Below, piece by piece: positions 1 through 12,665 of a DNA stretch of 64,000 nt. Each line of letters starts with the position of its first letter. Position 1 is the first letter of the stretch. A model generated the notes under the pieces. It ran no database searches. It had not been told where the DNA came from and saw nothing but the letters and a program-made list of their open reading frames with translations. Position numbers and translations under genes: made by a program. Source of the DNA: Monomorium pharaonis. Its lineage: Eukaryota; Arthropoda; Insecta; Hymenoptera; Formicidae. The stretch lies in NCBI RefSeq assembly GCF_013373865.1, contig NC_050467.1, positions 40,861,692 through 40,925,691 on the forward strand. The letters are read 5' to 3'.

Positions 1-2160
1 ACAACTAGATAATAATTTTACGCGCAGTACACGAACTGCTATCATGTTACATTATCTTTATTATAAGATTCGGAATGCTAGGTGCTGGTCTGCGATCATT
101 TTCGCCATATGTGCCCACTGATATTCATGTAATTCACGTTACATTCATATCCTACCGTTGATATTACATCACGAACGAAAGCAGCGTATCTGATGCGATC
201 TGAATCTCACTACTCAAGACTTGGCTTATCACATCGGGCCCGAGGTGGTTAGTGCCATGTAATTGCTCGATCTTATTACATCGTCCGGGCACAACGTCGT
301 TGTTACTTTAATAGCGTGTAATTGTGAACAAGGGTAGACTCTAACGATATCCAATCGAACATGAAATCTATTCGCCGTCGTAGTCTGCGATCGCTCGCCA
401 TTGCGGATTCCCGATCGACGACGATTGAGACATTAACCAACTAGAAAATGAGACATTATCCGCGAGGGATTAAGATAGCGATCTGTCGGTCGATAAATTT
501 TTAAAAGCGCGCTGAAATTGCCGATCTGCCACGTTCTAATCTTTTAACGATCCCTTGATCGGATTAAAACAATACAGAAAGAAGGAAAAGGTACAGAACC
601 GCGAACAAACGAATACGTTCTCGACGCTTCGACAAAAGCGCTCCTTGAAGCGGAAAACGCGAGATATCCAGCAGAGACCAATTTTCCGAAATGTTGCTGT
701 CAAACTTTGTATGACTGTTAAATGAAATTTTCAAACGCCTTGCGTTCGCTTTAGAATAACTGGATCAATTATTTAACAAACAGCATGAATTTAAAAAAAT
801 CGTATTTCTGGAGGAATGGAAAAACTATTTAATTTTTTTTACAACTGCACTGCATATAATAAAAATAATTAAAAATATACTTAAAAAGTCGCAAAGTGAG
901 TCAAGAGTGCATCTATTAAAAAATAATTGTTCTTACTAATTAAGTATTACTTTGCAAAATCTATTTTTGAACAATTTATCTGCTCTCGTATCGATTCGAT
1001 TAATAAATAACATGACAATTGAATTGTTCTTTTTCAGATTACACATCCACACACATACACACACAAATCTTATCAATTGGAAATCGAATAGAATGGAATT
1101 ATAATTGAAGAGTGAGCATGGGACAGTTGAATGAATAAGAAAATGACAAAACTCAATTTAGAGGCGTTACAGACAGTCGCATTATACTTTCTCTTCGTTA
1201 CATCATTCTGTGCATTGAATCCAAATCTAGTCCGAATCTCGAACAGATACATATCGGCGTTTTGTAAAACGCGAGCACAATCTTACGAATAAATCTTCGA
1301 CCGTTCGATGCCTCGAGTGAACTGCGCGGGATTAAATTTAAATTGTAAGCACGAGTACGGGGGAGAAAATAAAGGTTTTACCGCGGAATTCAATAGGAAC
1401 ATGCCGGCCATCGAGAGAGGTACTCGCGCTAGGAAAATACCTCGCAAGAGTCAATACTATCCATCGCTCCACGCTTCGTAGGATTCGAGAATAGGGCGCT
1501 ACTTCGTTAGTACAAACCGCAGAACGAGAACGTGATCCAATCGTCCGTCTCTCGCTGGCTCTTGCGGGTTGCAGGTAGAACGATGTATCTGATCTCGCAT
1601 CACGAAGCGCAATATCTCGACCGTTGCGTTTTGTTCGTTGAATACCCGACTGGCATGCGAGGAAGAAACTTCACTCAGCTGGTTTAAAACCACCCACTCA
1701 AATAGGCTACTCGCATGACCCATGAATATTAATCAAGTTAAACACATTTACATAAAATCGCAACTAAAATCGAAATTTAAATGTGGGTATCATACGGCTG
1801 TCTCATTTAGCACATAATAATTATTACTATAATTTTCATTCCCAACTATGGAAATGACGTTATTCCTAAATAACGTTAATAGTTGTAATTAAGAAGAAAT
1901 ACGGCAATTAGGAAGAACTTAGCGTGATAAGAAAGAATAAATGCAAACGATCCGCAATGCTTGTTTGAGGTAAGATTTACCGCCGGTTGAAAAAATTTCT
2001 GTACAGAGGGAGATGTTTCAAGCTGCGAGAAACGATATTTATTCTTCATTTGTGTAGTCTGCTAAGATGAGTTGCTAAAGCAAAAAGTTATTAGATCTCT
2101 TAAAAAATGTTTCAACAACTATTCAAAATTGTGCTAATTTATTTCGCCAAAATGAAGTCT
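1..2160. other. AT-rich non-coding segment
   Basis: No gene is recognised here. The only notable open frame (1499-1723, minus) encodes 74 residues with no recognisable motif. The sequence is AT-rich with scattered CpG-bearing stretches and contains a CA-rich patch near 1048-1067. It reads as intergenic or intronic insect DNA. Nothing else with structure stood out apart from the hairpin at 1843-1885. Confidence 0.6.
1843..1885. repeat. Two-step hairpin
   Basis: An outer pair CAACTAT/ATAGTTG encloses an inner perfect 8-bp pair ACGTTATT/AATAACGT with a CCTA loop (1857-1876). The two stems are separated by seven unpaired bases on the left and two on the right. The function is unknown. A short palindrome in AT-rich DNA could be chance or the remnant of a small inverted-repeat transposon. 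Confidence 0.5.
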
Positions 2161-2640
2161 TTTGGGTGAGGCCCGCCTCACGAGATAATTTCGGAAGGGG
2201 ATCTACATTCAGCGCGATGTAGTAGCCCGGCCCAGCCTGAAAGACGTTTTCATACTGATGCGAGTCCGTGAGAAGTCGTGCGCGGAGCTATCGCTGAAAT
2301 TTCAACCGGCTTCATTTATCAGGCGGCTCCTCGCGGCACTGACCGCGGCGAGAGAGCGAAGGGAAGAATCCAGATGCTGGAGAAACGTTACATACGGCAC
2401 GGACGTGTCGGGGTCGTGGACGATAGTGATCAGTGATCTCTCGCGGGGAATTCTCAGTAATGTTATAAGTCCTGAGCTTCGAATAACTCGGATAATCGTT
2501 TTACAGATTCCGTGTATATCGTGCTCGCGCTGACCCATAGTCCCTATCGTACGTGCCCTTTGAGACGCTTTAAAAGGGACGTGAGAGGAGAAAAAAATGA
2601 GAGAAACGAGGGAAACTTTTTAAATTCGACGATTGGCAAT
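2161..2640. other. Small GC-richer island, no gene recognised
   Basis: This stretch is richer in GC than its surroundings. Frames of 91 codons (2258-2533, plus) and 78 codons (2302-2538, minus) overlap almost completely on opposite strands, which points to base composition rather than a real exon. Neither peptide has a recognisable domain. A 7-bp stem, GTGAGGC/GCCTCAC, lies at about 2166-2181. Confidence 0.45.
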
Positions 2641-2882
2641 GACGCTGTAAGTAAAAGCATATAAAATTACATGAACGATATAAATGTAATTTTACATATA
2701 TTTTTTTACAGAACAGATAAAATTTGTCTAGTTAAAATGAATCAGCGTGGAAAATGTGCGCTACTAACTGTTCGTATAGAGAACCAATTAACTTTTTCAA
2801 CGACGACGTCGAGAGATGAATTTTCTTTGTGTCGTTGGATCAATTAAATTCTAGATTTTGTACTTCCGCAATTTCGCTATTA

Positions 2883-2946
2883 CGCGACTGCAATTTCCTG
2901 AATGAAGGCACAAGCGTGTGCCTTCTATTCGATCTTAGCAGTCGCG
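2883..2946. repeat. 64-nt nested hairpin, possible small-RNA precursor shape
   Basis: The outer arms CGCGACTGC (2883-2891) and GCAGTCGCG (2938-2946) pair perfectly over 9 bp. An inner stem, GAATGAAGGCACA against TGTGCCTTC-T-ATTC, pairs over 13 bp with one bulged T and a 4-nt AGCG loop. The two stems are joined by an internal loop of about 8 and 7 nt. The overall size resembles a pre-microRNA, but the large internal loop and the lack of a recognised microRNA seed argue against a confident call. A tiny inverted-repeat transposon remnant is equally possible. Confidence 0.4.
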
Positions 2947-3180
2947 AAGGAATTCATTAAGACAAGGAGTATGGTAACTATTTACATGATAGAAGTACGT
3001 AATTATTTACCTTTCACGGTATATACAGTCCAAGTTGTCTATACAAACGCATTTGATAAATAGATTTGCAATTATGTTTACAAAAACTTTATAATTATAT
3101 AACCAGCTTACATAAAGATATATAAATGATGTTTACACATTTTCGCTACAAAGCAATCTACAGCGAGGGCAAAATTAACC

Positions 3181-3400
3181 ACAATAAAAAGCAGAATTTA
3201 GTAATAATAATCAAGCTTTGGTGGAATAATTTTAATTAAATATTTTATACAAAAATAACAAAATATTTTGTAACCAGTAACCAAACATAATAACAACCAA
3301 TCAATTATATTAAATGTTTGATTATATTAATTAAATATTTAATTAAAACTGTTTTATCAAAGTTTGGTAATTATTACCTAGGTTTATCCGCTTATTATGT
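3181..3400. mobile_element. Degenerate MITE-like inverted-repeat element, about 220 bp
   Basis: Left and right halves are imperfect inverted copies. The best arms are about 3201-3247 and 3332-3376, sharing AATAAT, a CTTTG block and the 17-base TTTTAATTAAATATTTA-type core. Weaker complementarity continues outward to about 3181 and 3400, where AAGC(A/G)GA is visible in both arms. There is no coding capacity and no clear target-site duplication. This is the architecture of a non-autonomous DNA transposon. AT-rich composition inflates apparent pairing, so the outer limits are approximate. Confidence 0.55.
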
Positions 3401-6212
3401 TATCAAATCTCTTTTCAGTGGAGCTCTGTCCGGAAGAAAAATAGTCTCTCGAATCAACGAATCGGCGGAAAACAAGATGTAGCTGCTTATCCGCGTTAGA
3501 TCGATAGCGGGATGCAACATATCGGGCCGTCGGTTATTGGAGCGCGTTTAATGAGTTGTTGTGTGATAATTTAACGAGTCTTGCCGGCAGAGATTGCCCA
3601 CGTTCATGACGCCGCGCCATTAATTAAGGCGCTTGAGTTTCAACGGTCGAGTAGTCAGGCAATGTATTCCGTGTCAGAGGTAAGGTGCAATAATTCAGAT
3701 TACGGCGATGAAAACTGATTCGACTTTGTGTGTAGGAACGGCTTCAAAGGAGTGTATTAGTCCTTCGTGCTCGACTGGCGCGCATCTGAGCGGCGTCTCA
3801 AGCAGCCTGCGCACGATTGTACCAGATGTGTACCAGTCCGAATAATTCATAAATATGCTAGGCATTTCCGGTTGCAAACATACTGCCGATATATAATATC
3901 ATACAGCGATTCCGTAATGTGCCATCCATTGTATGCATATGTAACAAATAAATGTCTTTCTGATAATTATCCGTTCGACTTTTTTTTATGGCTTCAAAAG
4001 AAATCCAATAAAACATATATATGATATACATCGTTTTCTGACGTTACGAAAGAGAGGTTTCGATTAACGTTAATGAGGAGATGTAAACGACATTTAAGAT
4101 TCTACAAATCATTAATTATTGAAGTGGTAATAAAAACCAACCTCGTCGCGTTTACAAGAGCATCCCGTCCCCAATATACTTTTCCATTTCGCAGTGCAGC
4201 TGTGAGAACAGATAAAAATTTTACGGCCCTATCGGCTATGTACATATGTATCGGTCCTTGTTGCATAACCGCACAAGAATTATCGGGCAATCGCACAAAA
4301 TGTAACAATATCCATGCAATAATCTCAAGCCCGTGCAGCTACTTTACTTTTGACTTTCAACCGTAAAGCAGCGTTTTATAAATTTTAAAATTATTAAAGG
4401 GTACAATATTTTTGTTATAAATGCAATTCATTAATGAAACAAATCGATGACTTTAATAATAAATTTTTGGACGAATAAGAGATTTTCTTTAATGGATTCT
4501 CAAACACATAATGTTAATCAAAACCTACAACTCTTCTTATCTCTATTATATGTTCAGAGAAAAATTATTATATACAATAAATGGTTTTTAAAACGAGAAA
4601 ATTTTTTCTGTTTCCTAAAAATTTATCTTTCTGGTTTTGTTTGTAGAAAATCTTTCAATTATTTCTAGATCTAGTTAAATTTTTAGGTTTTTTAGCAAAC
4701 CTCTTTTTTCGGGTTCCTTTTATCGAGTCAATTTTGTACGATCGTTGACTATAGAAATTAATGTAGATTCATTCGCTTATTTAGCGAACCCCATTAAATC
4801 ATTAGTGTAACGGCACAGCTGTACGAAATACGGAGAGCGACACAAGTGAGACACTTCAAGCAATGTGATGTGCAACTCATCGCTGCGAACTAACTATTCG
4901 TATTGTATATATCTTTGCGACCGCACAGAGGTAATTGTGGTAAGTTTTCGAGCGAGTTCTTGATCTACTTACAATTAGCAACAAAATGCCAGGAATTCCA
5001 TCATGATGAAAACTTTCGAGACCTTATTATTGCAACTTACGTTTCATTTCTAAACTCTCTGACACTCTTTAAAGATACGCAGAGACTTTATCGTAACCGA
5101 GCGTTGCTCTTTCATAGACACATGTTTATCTTCGCGATTGTTACGTGCCGACACCAAAGACCAGGATATTAGAAGCGTTTCCACGACTCACATCCGTATT
5201 GACTGCTTGAGTTATCTTGAAACCAACCACTTCGAATTAATTCAATTGACACAACTGGCACTTAATACATCTATTACACAAGGCGTACCTTAACTGAATT
5301 AACCTAAGCTTAATCAAAAACTGATTAGACTCAATTTCGTCGCCAACAAATACATTGCAATCTTTTCGTTTAATTCATAAAATAGAGAAAGATTACCAAT
5401 AATATATTCACTATTTTTAAACTATACAACTTGCGAAAAAAATTATTCAAATTTCATTTTTTTAGTTTCAAAGAATTTGTTTTTAGCAAATTTTATATTA
5501 AACAAAAAATAAATGTATAAACTAAGTTTTTATTTGTTTAGTTATCTAAGGCCTGATCATGTTTAATATTAATACTGCCAAATGTTTAGTTTCCAAGAAA
5601 TGAGGGAGCACTGCTTTAGAAAACCTATGCAATATTGGCTACTTTCCTTTATAAACATTAGCACGGATGGCTACTGCTAATGGACACAAACTCATGCATA
5701 CATAAGCTGATGCACATAGAAAAGAATTTAACAAGAGAACTAAATAACAAAACAGAATATTAAAAATGCAAGAATACAAAATGGCTGTAGAAGCTTAGAA
5801 AAATTATTATATTTATGCATTAAAAAATATAAAGATTATTTTTAATGTTACGAGGCAAATGACGTATAATAATAAAACGTGCAAGTTGGTTAAGTAAAAT
5901 GCATCAATGAATTGATCAGTAATTCCGCAGTGCTACCTATGAGGAAACTTGAATAAAGCTCTCTAGTCTAAGAGATTGGCACCGTAACTTCCATACCGGG
6001 ATCGTAAAATCTTTTTTATAAACCAAATGATGCGGATATAGATACTAAACGCGGGACGTATCGATCTGAGCTATATGACAAAACAATAAATTCCACCGCA
6101 TTGAATCTGCAAAAATCTTATAGTAATCCGCCGCGAATCTTCCTTTAACACACAAACATCTCGCTTCATATCCTTATTAACGAGATAAAATAGTTTTATT
6201 ATAAAAAAAACA

Positions 6213-6300
6213 TTGAATATATATTATAGAAAAATCTAGAGGAAGAAATATGTTATAGAAACTAGAGAAAGTAATAAATATATTATAGAAAAAACATTCT
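6213..6300. repeat. Degenerate tandem repeat, three units of about 30 bp
   Basis: The block ATATATTATAGAAA or a close variant recurs three times (near 6220, 6249 and 6278), each time followed by a purine-rich spacer such as CTAGAG. Units differ by substitutions and small indels, so this is an old or short minisatellite. No gene overlaps it. Confidence 0.6.
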
Positions 6301-8025
6301 GAACCACACTAATTATTTTCTTAATAATGAGAGTTTTAATGTTAGCAACTCAGTTATATTACTGCGGTCACCATTTGTTTTTAATCAAAATAATAAAAAT
6401 TAATTTTGTTTGTTCGTTTGTTTGGTTAAAATTATCTTCGTTACTAATAATCAAGGTTTAGTTATAATCAACTCTCAAATAGAATTAAAGTTATTCTTTC
6501 ATACAAATTTGTGTTTTATTTTATGTATCGTATGTATGTATAAAAAGCAATTGTTAAAAACAATTACTCTGAAAAGCTACAATTTTTTATAAGTTATATA
6601 AATATTAAGTTACAACATAAACATCAAATATTTGTAAACGTATCGCATAAAATAAAAAAAGATTTAAAAAAATTTTTAAGCAAAAATAAAACATACCTTT
6701 ATATACACTAATCCTTCTTACTTTTTTCCTAATTATTTCACTGGATTCACTCACACGATTCATAAATAGACGAGTCTTAATATTTAAGTTCCGATGAAAA
6801 ATTATATCTCAAAGATTTCATATAGCGCAGCGCTATCGATCGCAACAAATTGCACCAACATAAATAATATACGAACGAGATTAATCGTACGAGAAAGACT
6901 GTTAGGCAGGTACGTCGAGTCCAATCAAGAAGACGCGCTCCGAGGTTGCTAAGTTCAATTGAATTAATCCAAGACGTGCCGCGCAGAAGCATCCGCGAGA
7001 AATCGATACATATTGAGAGCACATGCAGGATCGTAAACGTTTCGATAATTATATAATAAAGCTTCATATTATATAACGTATATATCTTTCTCTCTCTTTA
7101 TCTCTATCTCTTTAAAAGTGCACAACACTTGCTCCGAGATGCAGGAGAAAAACAATAGAAATGTCATTACGTTCGCTATATTATTTACGTAGAACCCGTA
7201 GAAGCCGTAGAACGACTATGCGACTGTGCCAAAAAGTAATCGGCGCGCTTGAACACCCGTGATAGGACATTAAAAACAAAACTGTTGAAAAATCTACAAT
7301 ACGCGCTTTCGCGCGTACGCGCCGGTCGGCTGCGAGTGCCGTTGTGCGTTGTTACACGCCGTACCAGCAATGCAAACAGACTGCCAACCGTCGACGTGTT
7401 CGTGATTTAATTCAGCGCATATTTCTGCGCGGTAGGTATTCCGTCGACTGAAAAAAAAAGAAAAGGGGGAGAAAAAAGAATAACCAGTAAAAATTGGTGA
7501 CTGCTGAATTTCCAATTAATCCCGCGTTACATGGTTAAAATTGTTTAATTAAAAAGCTATCCGGAACTGTTTGATTTCGCTGAAGGTTTGAGACGACTAT
7601 TTCCGTACGCAAATATGCCCAATTTATCGCTATCTCTGATTACACAAGAGCGCAATTAATGTTTGAAACTGGATATCAAAATGCACTCGTGAGACGCATA
7701 ACGCTAACGTATCCCTGCGTTATTTAAGATAAATTGGAGAGAAAAGATATACTTAAACCTTCTTTTGAAATGATTTTATCATGTGAAATTAAACTACGTA
7801 AAATTAATAAAACATTTTTGCGACTTTTGTTTATTCACAAATAAAATAATTAAAATTTCAATATTTCAAATATTTTAGGGAGAAAAATTAAGGTCCTGCA
7901 CCGATATCTGTCTCAACATGTATGGATAAGATGCCACCCTTAATGAAGAAGTTGCCACAATTATTTAAATATAATAGTATGGCATTAGTAATAAAAACAC
8001 GTACACATTTTGCTTATTTACAGAC

Positions 8026-8090
8026 ACACTGAGAGAAAACAAAATAATTCTAGCAATTATAATTTAATAACTTTGAAATTTAAATACTAA
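8026..8090. mobile_element. Solitary end resembling the ACACTGAG repeat family
   Basis: The sequence from 8026 begins ACACTGAGAGAAAA and continues into AT-rich sequence with the same flavour as the element at 44306-44519. I found no matching inverted end downstream, so this may be a truncated copy or a chance match to a short motif. Confidence 0.3.
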
Positions 8091-8242
8091 TCACAGGTTT
8101 TGAGATGTAATAAGAATCGAAATAATTCTAAATACTAAAGAAAGTATAGTCATAATAAATTATGTACACTATTAATTAATAAAATAACAGTTTATCTGAA
8201 AGCATTAGAAAAAGATGTTGCTGCAATTTGTACACGTATAAT

Positions 8243-8309
8243 AACTTTACAAAATATACTCTATGTTATGTGACTATCATGTATAACATAGTCCAAAATT
8301 GTAAAAGTT
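8243..8309. repeat. Imperfect hairpin, about 26-bp arms
   Basis: The left arm (about 8243-8269) and right arm (about 8283-8309) share TATGTTAT/ATAACATA next to the 13-nt loop and AACTTTAC/GTAAAAGTT at the outside, with mismatches between. It is probably a remnant of a small inverted-repeat transposon. No target-site duplication is evident. Confidence 0.55.
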
Positions 8310-10710
8310 TTGGTTTTTAAAGTAAGCATCAAACCGTAGAAGATGAATAAAACGTTATCAAATATTATAAAGATCATATTATCGTTTCCTACAAATATTT
8401 GCCGACTCTTATTAATACCAAATTTTTCATTAATAATCATAACTTTCTAATAGTCTAGCGCGACCAGATTAGCCGACTACTTTTTATTTAAAAAACTATA
8501 ATCAAAGTGGCTTCTTCCCCCAACTAACATTTTCCTCCGCCTTCCCTTAGAAGATATACACCTCTCGCCTGTCTTCTTCTCGCATTTAGATCGCGTAACG
8601 GCGTTATTAAACGCGCTAGCGTTTTGAAGCCCGTTTGCATGATTAACATTCCCGCCTTGTCGTGAGTAAATCGCACCGATCTTTCATTCGCGATAATTAT
8701 CTTTACGATTAATAGAACGCGGCAGTCTTGGCTGCACCGGTTGAAGTCTGATGAGAAGCAGAAAACTTATAATGGCTGGCCACTCCTTTAGATTCTGCCC
8801 ACGAAGTCGCAGTTGGCGCGATGGTCTCCGAGGGCAGAAACTGTCTCCTGGCAATCTGCCGGACGGACTTTAGTTCGTACCATCCTGCCACGTACTTTTC
8901 ACATTTTTCCTCGAAACATCAGACAAAAAAATACAGAGTCACTACATACACATTTCTGAATGTGACGTTTGACATTGTGCATGATGAGTGGAGTTAGAAT
9001 CCGATGTGGTATAAATCGGGCCCGGAAGGATGTAAATTTAGGAAATTTTTACATTGGTAAACAAAGACCGACGTCGCATAATTTTAAAGAAACGCGAGAC
9101 TTGAATCTTCTATCGACTGTAATAATTTGTACTTCGAGCCTTTGCGTTCTGTGCTAAAATGTATGAGTGCGAGAAAATTTCCGTAAGATCAATAATGTTA
9201 GAAAGAAATTATTTATGACAGTTGAGACCCAGAAGGTTGTCCATTTACTTCAAAGTGAAATCACGTTCTTTAATGTAGATAAAAAAGAAGTTTCAAATTT
9301 ATAACTAGCACATTGTTAAAAAATATAGAGTGCTTTTGCAGCGAAATACCGTTGCATGCAAATACGAAATGTATTCGCGTTTTAATTGCACTGCGGAGTT
9401 CTAAACTTCTAATGAGATCGCGTCTTAATTGAAGCAATACATTACTAACATTAAAGAGGCAAATGGTAAACGACCATTCAAGAAATATTGTCGGCTTGTG
9501 TCTTCGATTGTAAATCTCTCGCGGGCTATTACAGGATATTTGTGTGATAAGTCGTCGTCGTCGTTATTGCTGGCAATTAGTTGCCCCGCTCCGATACAGT
9601 TCACTTCTGCGTGTCTGCATACATATTTCTAAAGGTGTGTAAAAGTGGAATACGATAGGATTCGACAACCAGGAGAGGTTGCGCAGATGCGGCGTACACC
9701 TAGGTGAAGCCCAACATCAGCGACATTATAAATGGGTTGTAGATTGCCGAAATAGGTCGGCCGCAACGTGGCCGCAGGACGTCGCAAAAGGACCGACAAA
9801 GAGGAAGACGAGAAAATTGGCCAGTAGAGAGAGAGAAGCGCCGCGCCGTGCAGAAACATCAGAGAGAACATGGTTTCGTACTGTCATGTATGTGTAGAGA
9901 GTGTTTGCACATTAATGTCAAATATTTACAGTTTACCCTCTCATTAAAGTAGATAAAAATTCGTACAGCTATGTATTAACAAGTGCAATTCTAACCTAAT
10001 AAAGTAAAAATTAAACCGATACGCGAGTAACACAAAAGGAATAAGTGCGACCGCAGAAGACTGATATCTATCACGGCGTTATATTTTATTGGAGCTGCTT
10101 GTGGCTGTAATAGCACTTAATCTCGGGGTTTATGACGCCCAGTATTCGATATGCACAATGCACTTCTGCATATAGATCTATCGATAAATTTACGAGAACG
10201 CGCAAATAATTAAATCGAGGACGCTCGTGTTAGTACGCGTACATCCAGGAAATTGAGCATTCCGCTCCACGGAATTAAAGTGCGGTATCGCGCGCTCAGT
10301 GCCACATTCAAAATCGTGTTTCTAGTGACGCCACGCCGGCTTAATATCTACGTCGGATTTTTGTCGGAAAATGGATGCTGATCGCCAGATTGCAGCGTAC
10401 CGCGACCACATACACAGAAATTTCTTTGAAGAAAGGCTCAATCGAAGCGAATGTAAAGAGCGGGCAAAGTGTAATCGAGCGAAAACACCGACACAATGGA
10501 TGAATACAGCGATCAAGTCAATAACGAGTCACTGATAATCCAAATCAACTGATCGATCTCAATTTTTCCGGCTATCTGACTCTAAAGTACCCTCTTTTAA
10601 ATTCTGCGGAGTAATTACGCAGAAAAGGAATAACATATGTAAAAGTATATATTTTTTGTTATTGTACTTATTGTAAAAACACATAAAAATATGCTCTTTT
10701 TCACATCGCA

Positions 10711-10848
10711 CACACTCTACCGAATGAAAGTTCTTCGTATTTATTCCTTTTATTTCTTTAAAAAATAATTTTACATAGAATGTGTGAAATTATTTTTTAA
10801 AAAAATAAAAGGAATAAATACTGAAGAACTTTCATTCGGTAGAGTGTG
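10711..10848. mobile_element. 138-bp near-perfect palindrome (foldback/MITE-like)
   Basis: The left arm (10711-10777) and right arm (10781-10848) are reverse complements over about 67 bp, with one single-base indel and only a few mismatches, and just 3 nt (GAA) between them. Both outer ends carry the block CACACTCTACCGAATGAAAG or its complement. There is no coding capacity. No clear target-site duplication is visible: the flanks read GCA on the left and CAA on the right. It fits a foldback-type or MITE insertion, or a local inverted duplication. The high arm identity suggests a recent origin or arm-to-arm correction. Confidence 0.8.
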
Positions 10849-11378
10849 CAACGTCGCTGCGCGCAAATCGCTCTTAACAACAAGGACGTCTGTCTGGATA
10901 ACCAAACGGCTGTCATCACCGTCGCCTCTGCTTCTCATCGTATCTTGAATGTACTCGACACCGCGCGCACTCGTTACACGCTGCAATGTAGGAAACAACA
11001 ATTTCTCCGAATCATTGTCTCGGGGCGACAATGATCGATGAACTATGCGACGAGGACAATGTGCTAGGGGTCCGAAGGGAAACGGGGCCGTGACATTATG
11101 TATTGCGCAGCATCGCGTACACATATGCAGCAGCAGCGTGAGCCATACAGAATTAATATCATCACTTGCTGTCGAGTGCCAATCGACAGCAGTGTGTTCA
11201 AGTTCACTATCTTGTACATATACATGGATATGTGTGATCAAATTTGAAACTTATATTTTCTAAATTAAGGACATAAAATATATGACAGAAACATATTTTA
11301 CTTAAATTTTGAATCCAAATTTTAACTCTTCTTACTACTTATACTCACTAAAATTTAATTTCCTAACTGTAGACAATT

Positions 11379-11427
11379 ATGTGTGTGTGTGTGTGCGTGT
11401 GTATGCATGTATGTATGTATATACATA
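11379..11427. repeat. 49-bp strictly alternating purine-pyrimidine tract
   Basis: A (GT)n run passes through GCGTGTGTATGCATG and ATGTATGT into ATATACATA without breaking purine-pyrimidine alternation. Such tracts can adopt left-handed Z-DNA under torsional stress (established knowledge). Here it is a compound microsatellite in AT-rich DNA. Confidence 0.9.
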
Positions 11428-11934
11428 AAATCAAAAGATGTGATGGAATATAAAAAAGTTTAATAAATGTTTTCTTTTATATATATGTATGTTTGGAATT
11501 ATGTAAAGAGATCTCCGCAAAAATAAAATTACATATGAAGTTTATCTTCGTAAAATATTTTTTTCACAAATTGCAGCAAAATCTCAATTACATTTTACTG
11601 TTCTCGAGCAATTCGTTCGATACTTATACCAGAGATAGTATATCCACGTACGGAAGATATTTATGATGCCTTGTACCATTCCTAGCTCTCGTACAGTACT
11701 CGGAACTGTCATTAGACTAATTATACACTGCTCATACGGTTGGTGCCTGTAGAGACACTAACGTGAGCGGTCTGTGGAGAGAATTCAACGTAGAGATCGC
11801 GCCATATGATTCCGCGATGGCTTACGGCGGCGGCACAAATTCCAAATCCTTCTTCCCGGTCGTTACGCGCACACGATTCGCAGCAACATGATTTTCTAGG
11901 TGACAATACCCGTGACACGCTAGCACGAGTTGTT

Positions 11935-12223
11935 CACGGAAAGAATTTTCTCTTAAAAATTACCCTGAAAATCGTGGTAATTGTGAGACAACGTGAACCT
12001 TGATGAATTGTACTATACTTTAATAAAATTTACTGAAATTTTAATAAAATTTGTTTTAGTAAATTTTGTTAGAAGCATAGTAAAATTTACTAAAATTTTG
12101 CCAAATTTTATTGAAATTTTAATAAATTTTGTTAAAAGTATAACAAAATTCTTCGAGGTTCACGTTGTCTCACAATTACCACGATTTTCAGGGCAATTTT
12201 TAAGAGAAAATTCTCTCTCCGTG
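11935..12223. mobile_element. 289-bp foldback element with highly similar arms
   Basis: The outer arms 11935-12000 and 12156-12223 are inverted copies with about one substitution and a 2-bp indel over 66-68 bp. Both contain CACGG at the tip and GTGGTAATTGTGAGACAACG inside. The 155-bp middle is itself a looser inverted repeat built from AAAATTTA/TAAATTTT blocks, so the whole element can fold on itself. No transposase and no convincing target-site duplication are seen. The class is unknown; a MITE or foldback element is most likely. Confidence 0.8.
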
Positions 12224-12665
12224 TTCCATTTTCGGACGAGCGTTTTATTTTCGCATAATATACAGAAACATGTGCTACATTCTATCTTCTTGTTTAAAAG
12301 TAAAACGCATAATTTTAATACTAGCGTATGCACGCCAATAATACCAGCATACGCATCTCGCGCACGTCGAGTAACGAACGAGACGATCTCGAGTCGAGAT
12401 ATTGCCCTTATAAATGAGTCAGGGTGAATACCACCGGGAGATACGAAGCTCACGACATAAACGACATTAATTATTATCTTCGTCCGACGAGCCCTATTCA
12501 GCAAATTCCGTTTCGTGAAGTACAGGGCAGCATATTTCTGCGTGTCCTGCGCAAAACTTAAGGGAGCTTCCGCAAGATTCATTAGCTGTTACCGCCAGCG
12601 GATTAATTAGCTCTCGGGGGATCAATAGACTGTTATTTACGTTCTCATAAAAACATGTTTCAAGA

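Larger units (their letters stand above)
2641..8500. other. AT-rich non-coding segment with degenerate repeats
   Basis: This is long AT-rich DNA without recognisable exons. Frames up to 97 codons (for example 4073-4366 plus, 6777-7067 minus, 4903-5172 plus) carry no motif and occur at a length expected by chance at this base composition. Identified structures are a hairpin at 2883-2946, an inverted-repeat element at 3181-3400, a degenerate tandem repeat at 6213-6300, a solitary repeat end at 8026 and a hairpin at 8243-8309. Nothing further is supported. Confidence 0.6.

Noticed and set aside
10771..11241. 156-codon minus frame
   Set aside because: Its end lies inside the 138-bp palindrome, and the rest has no recognisable motif or splice context.
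11993..12582. Overlapping 144- and 140-codon frames on opposite strands
   Set aside because: Both run through the 11935-12223 foldback element; the plus one is mostly Lys/Phe/Ile-rich translation of AAATTT repeats.
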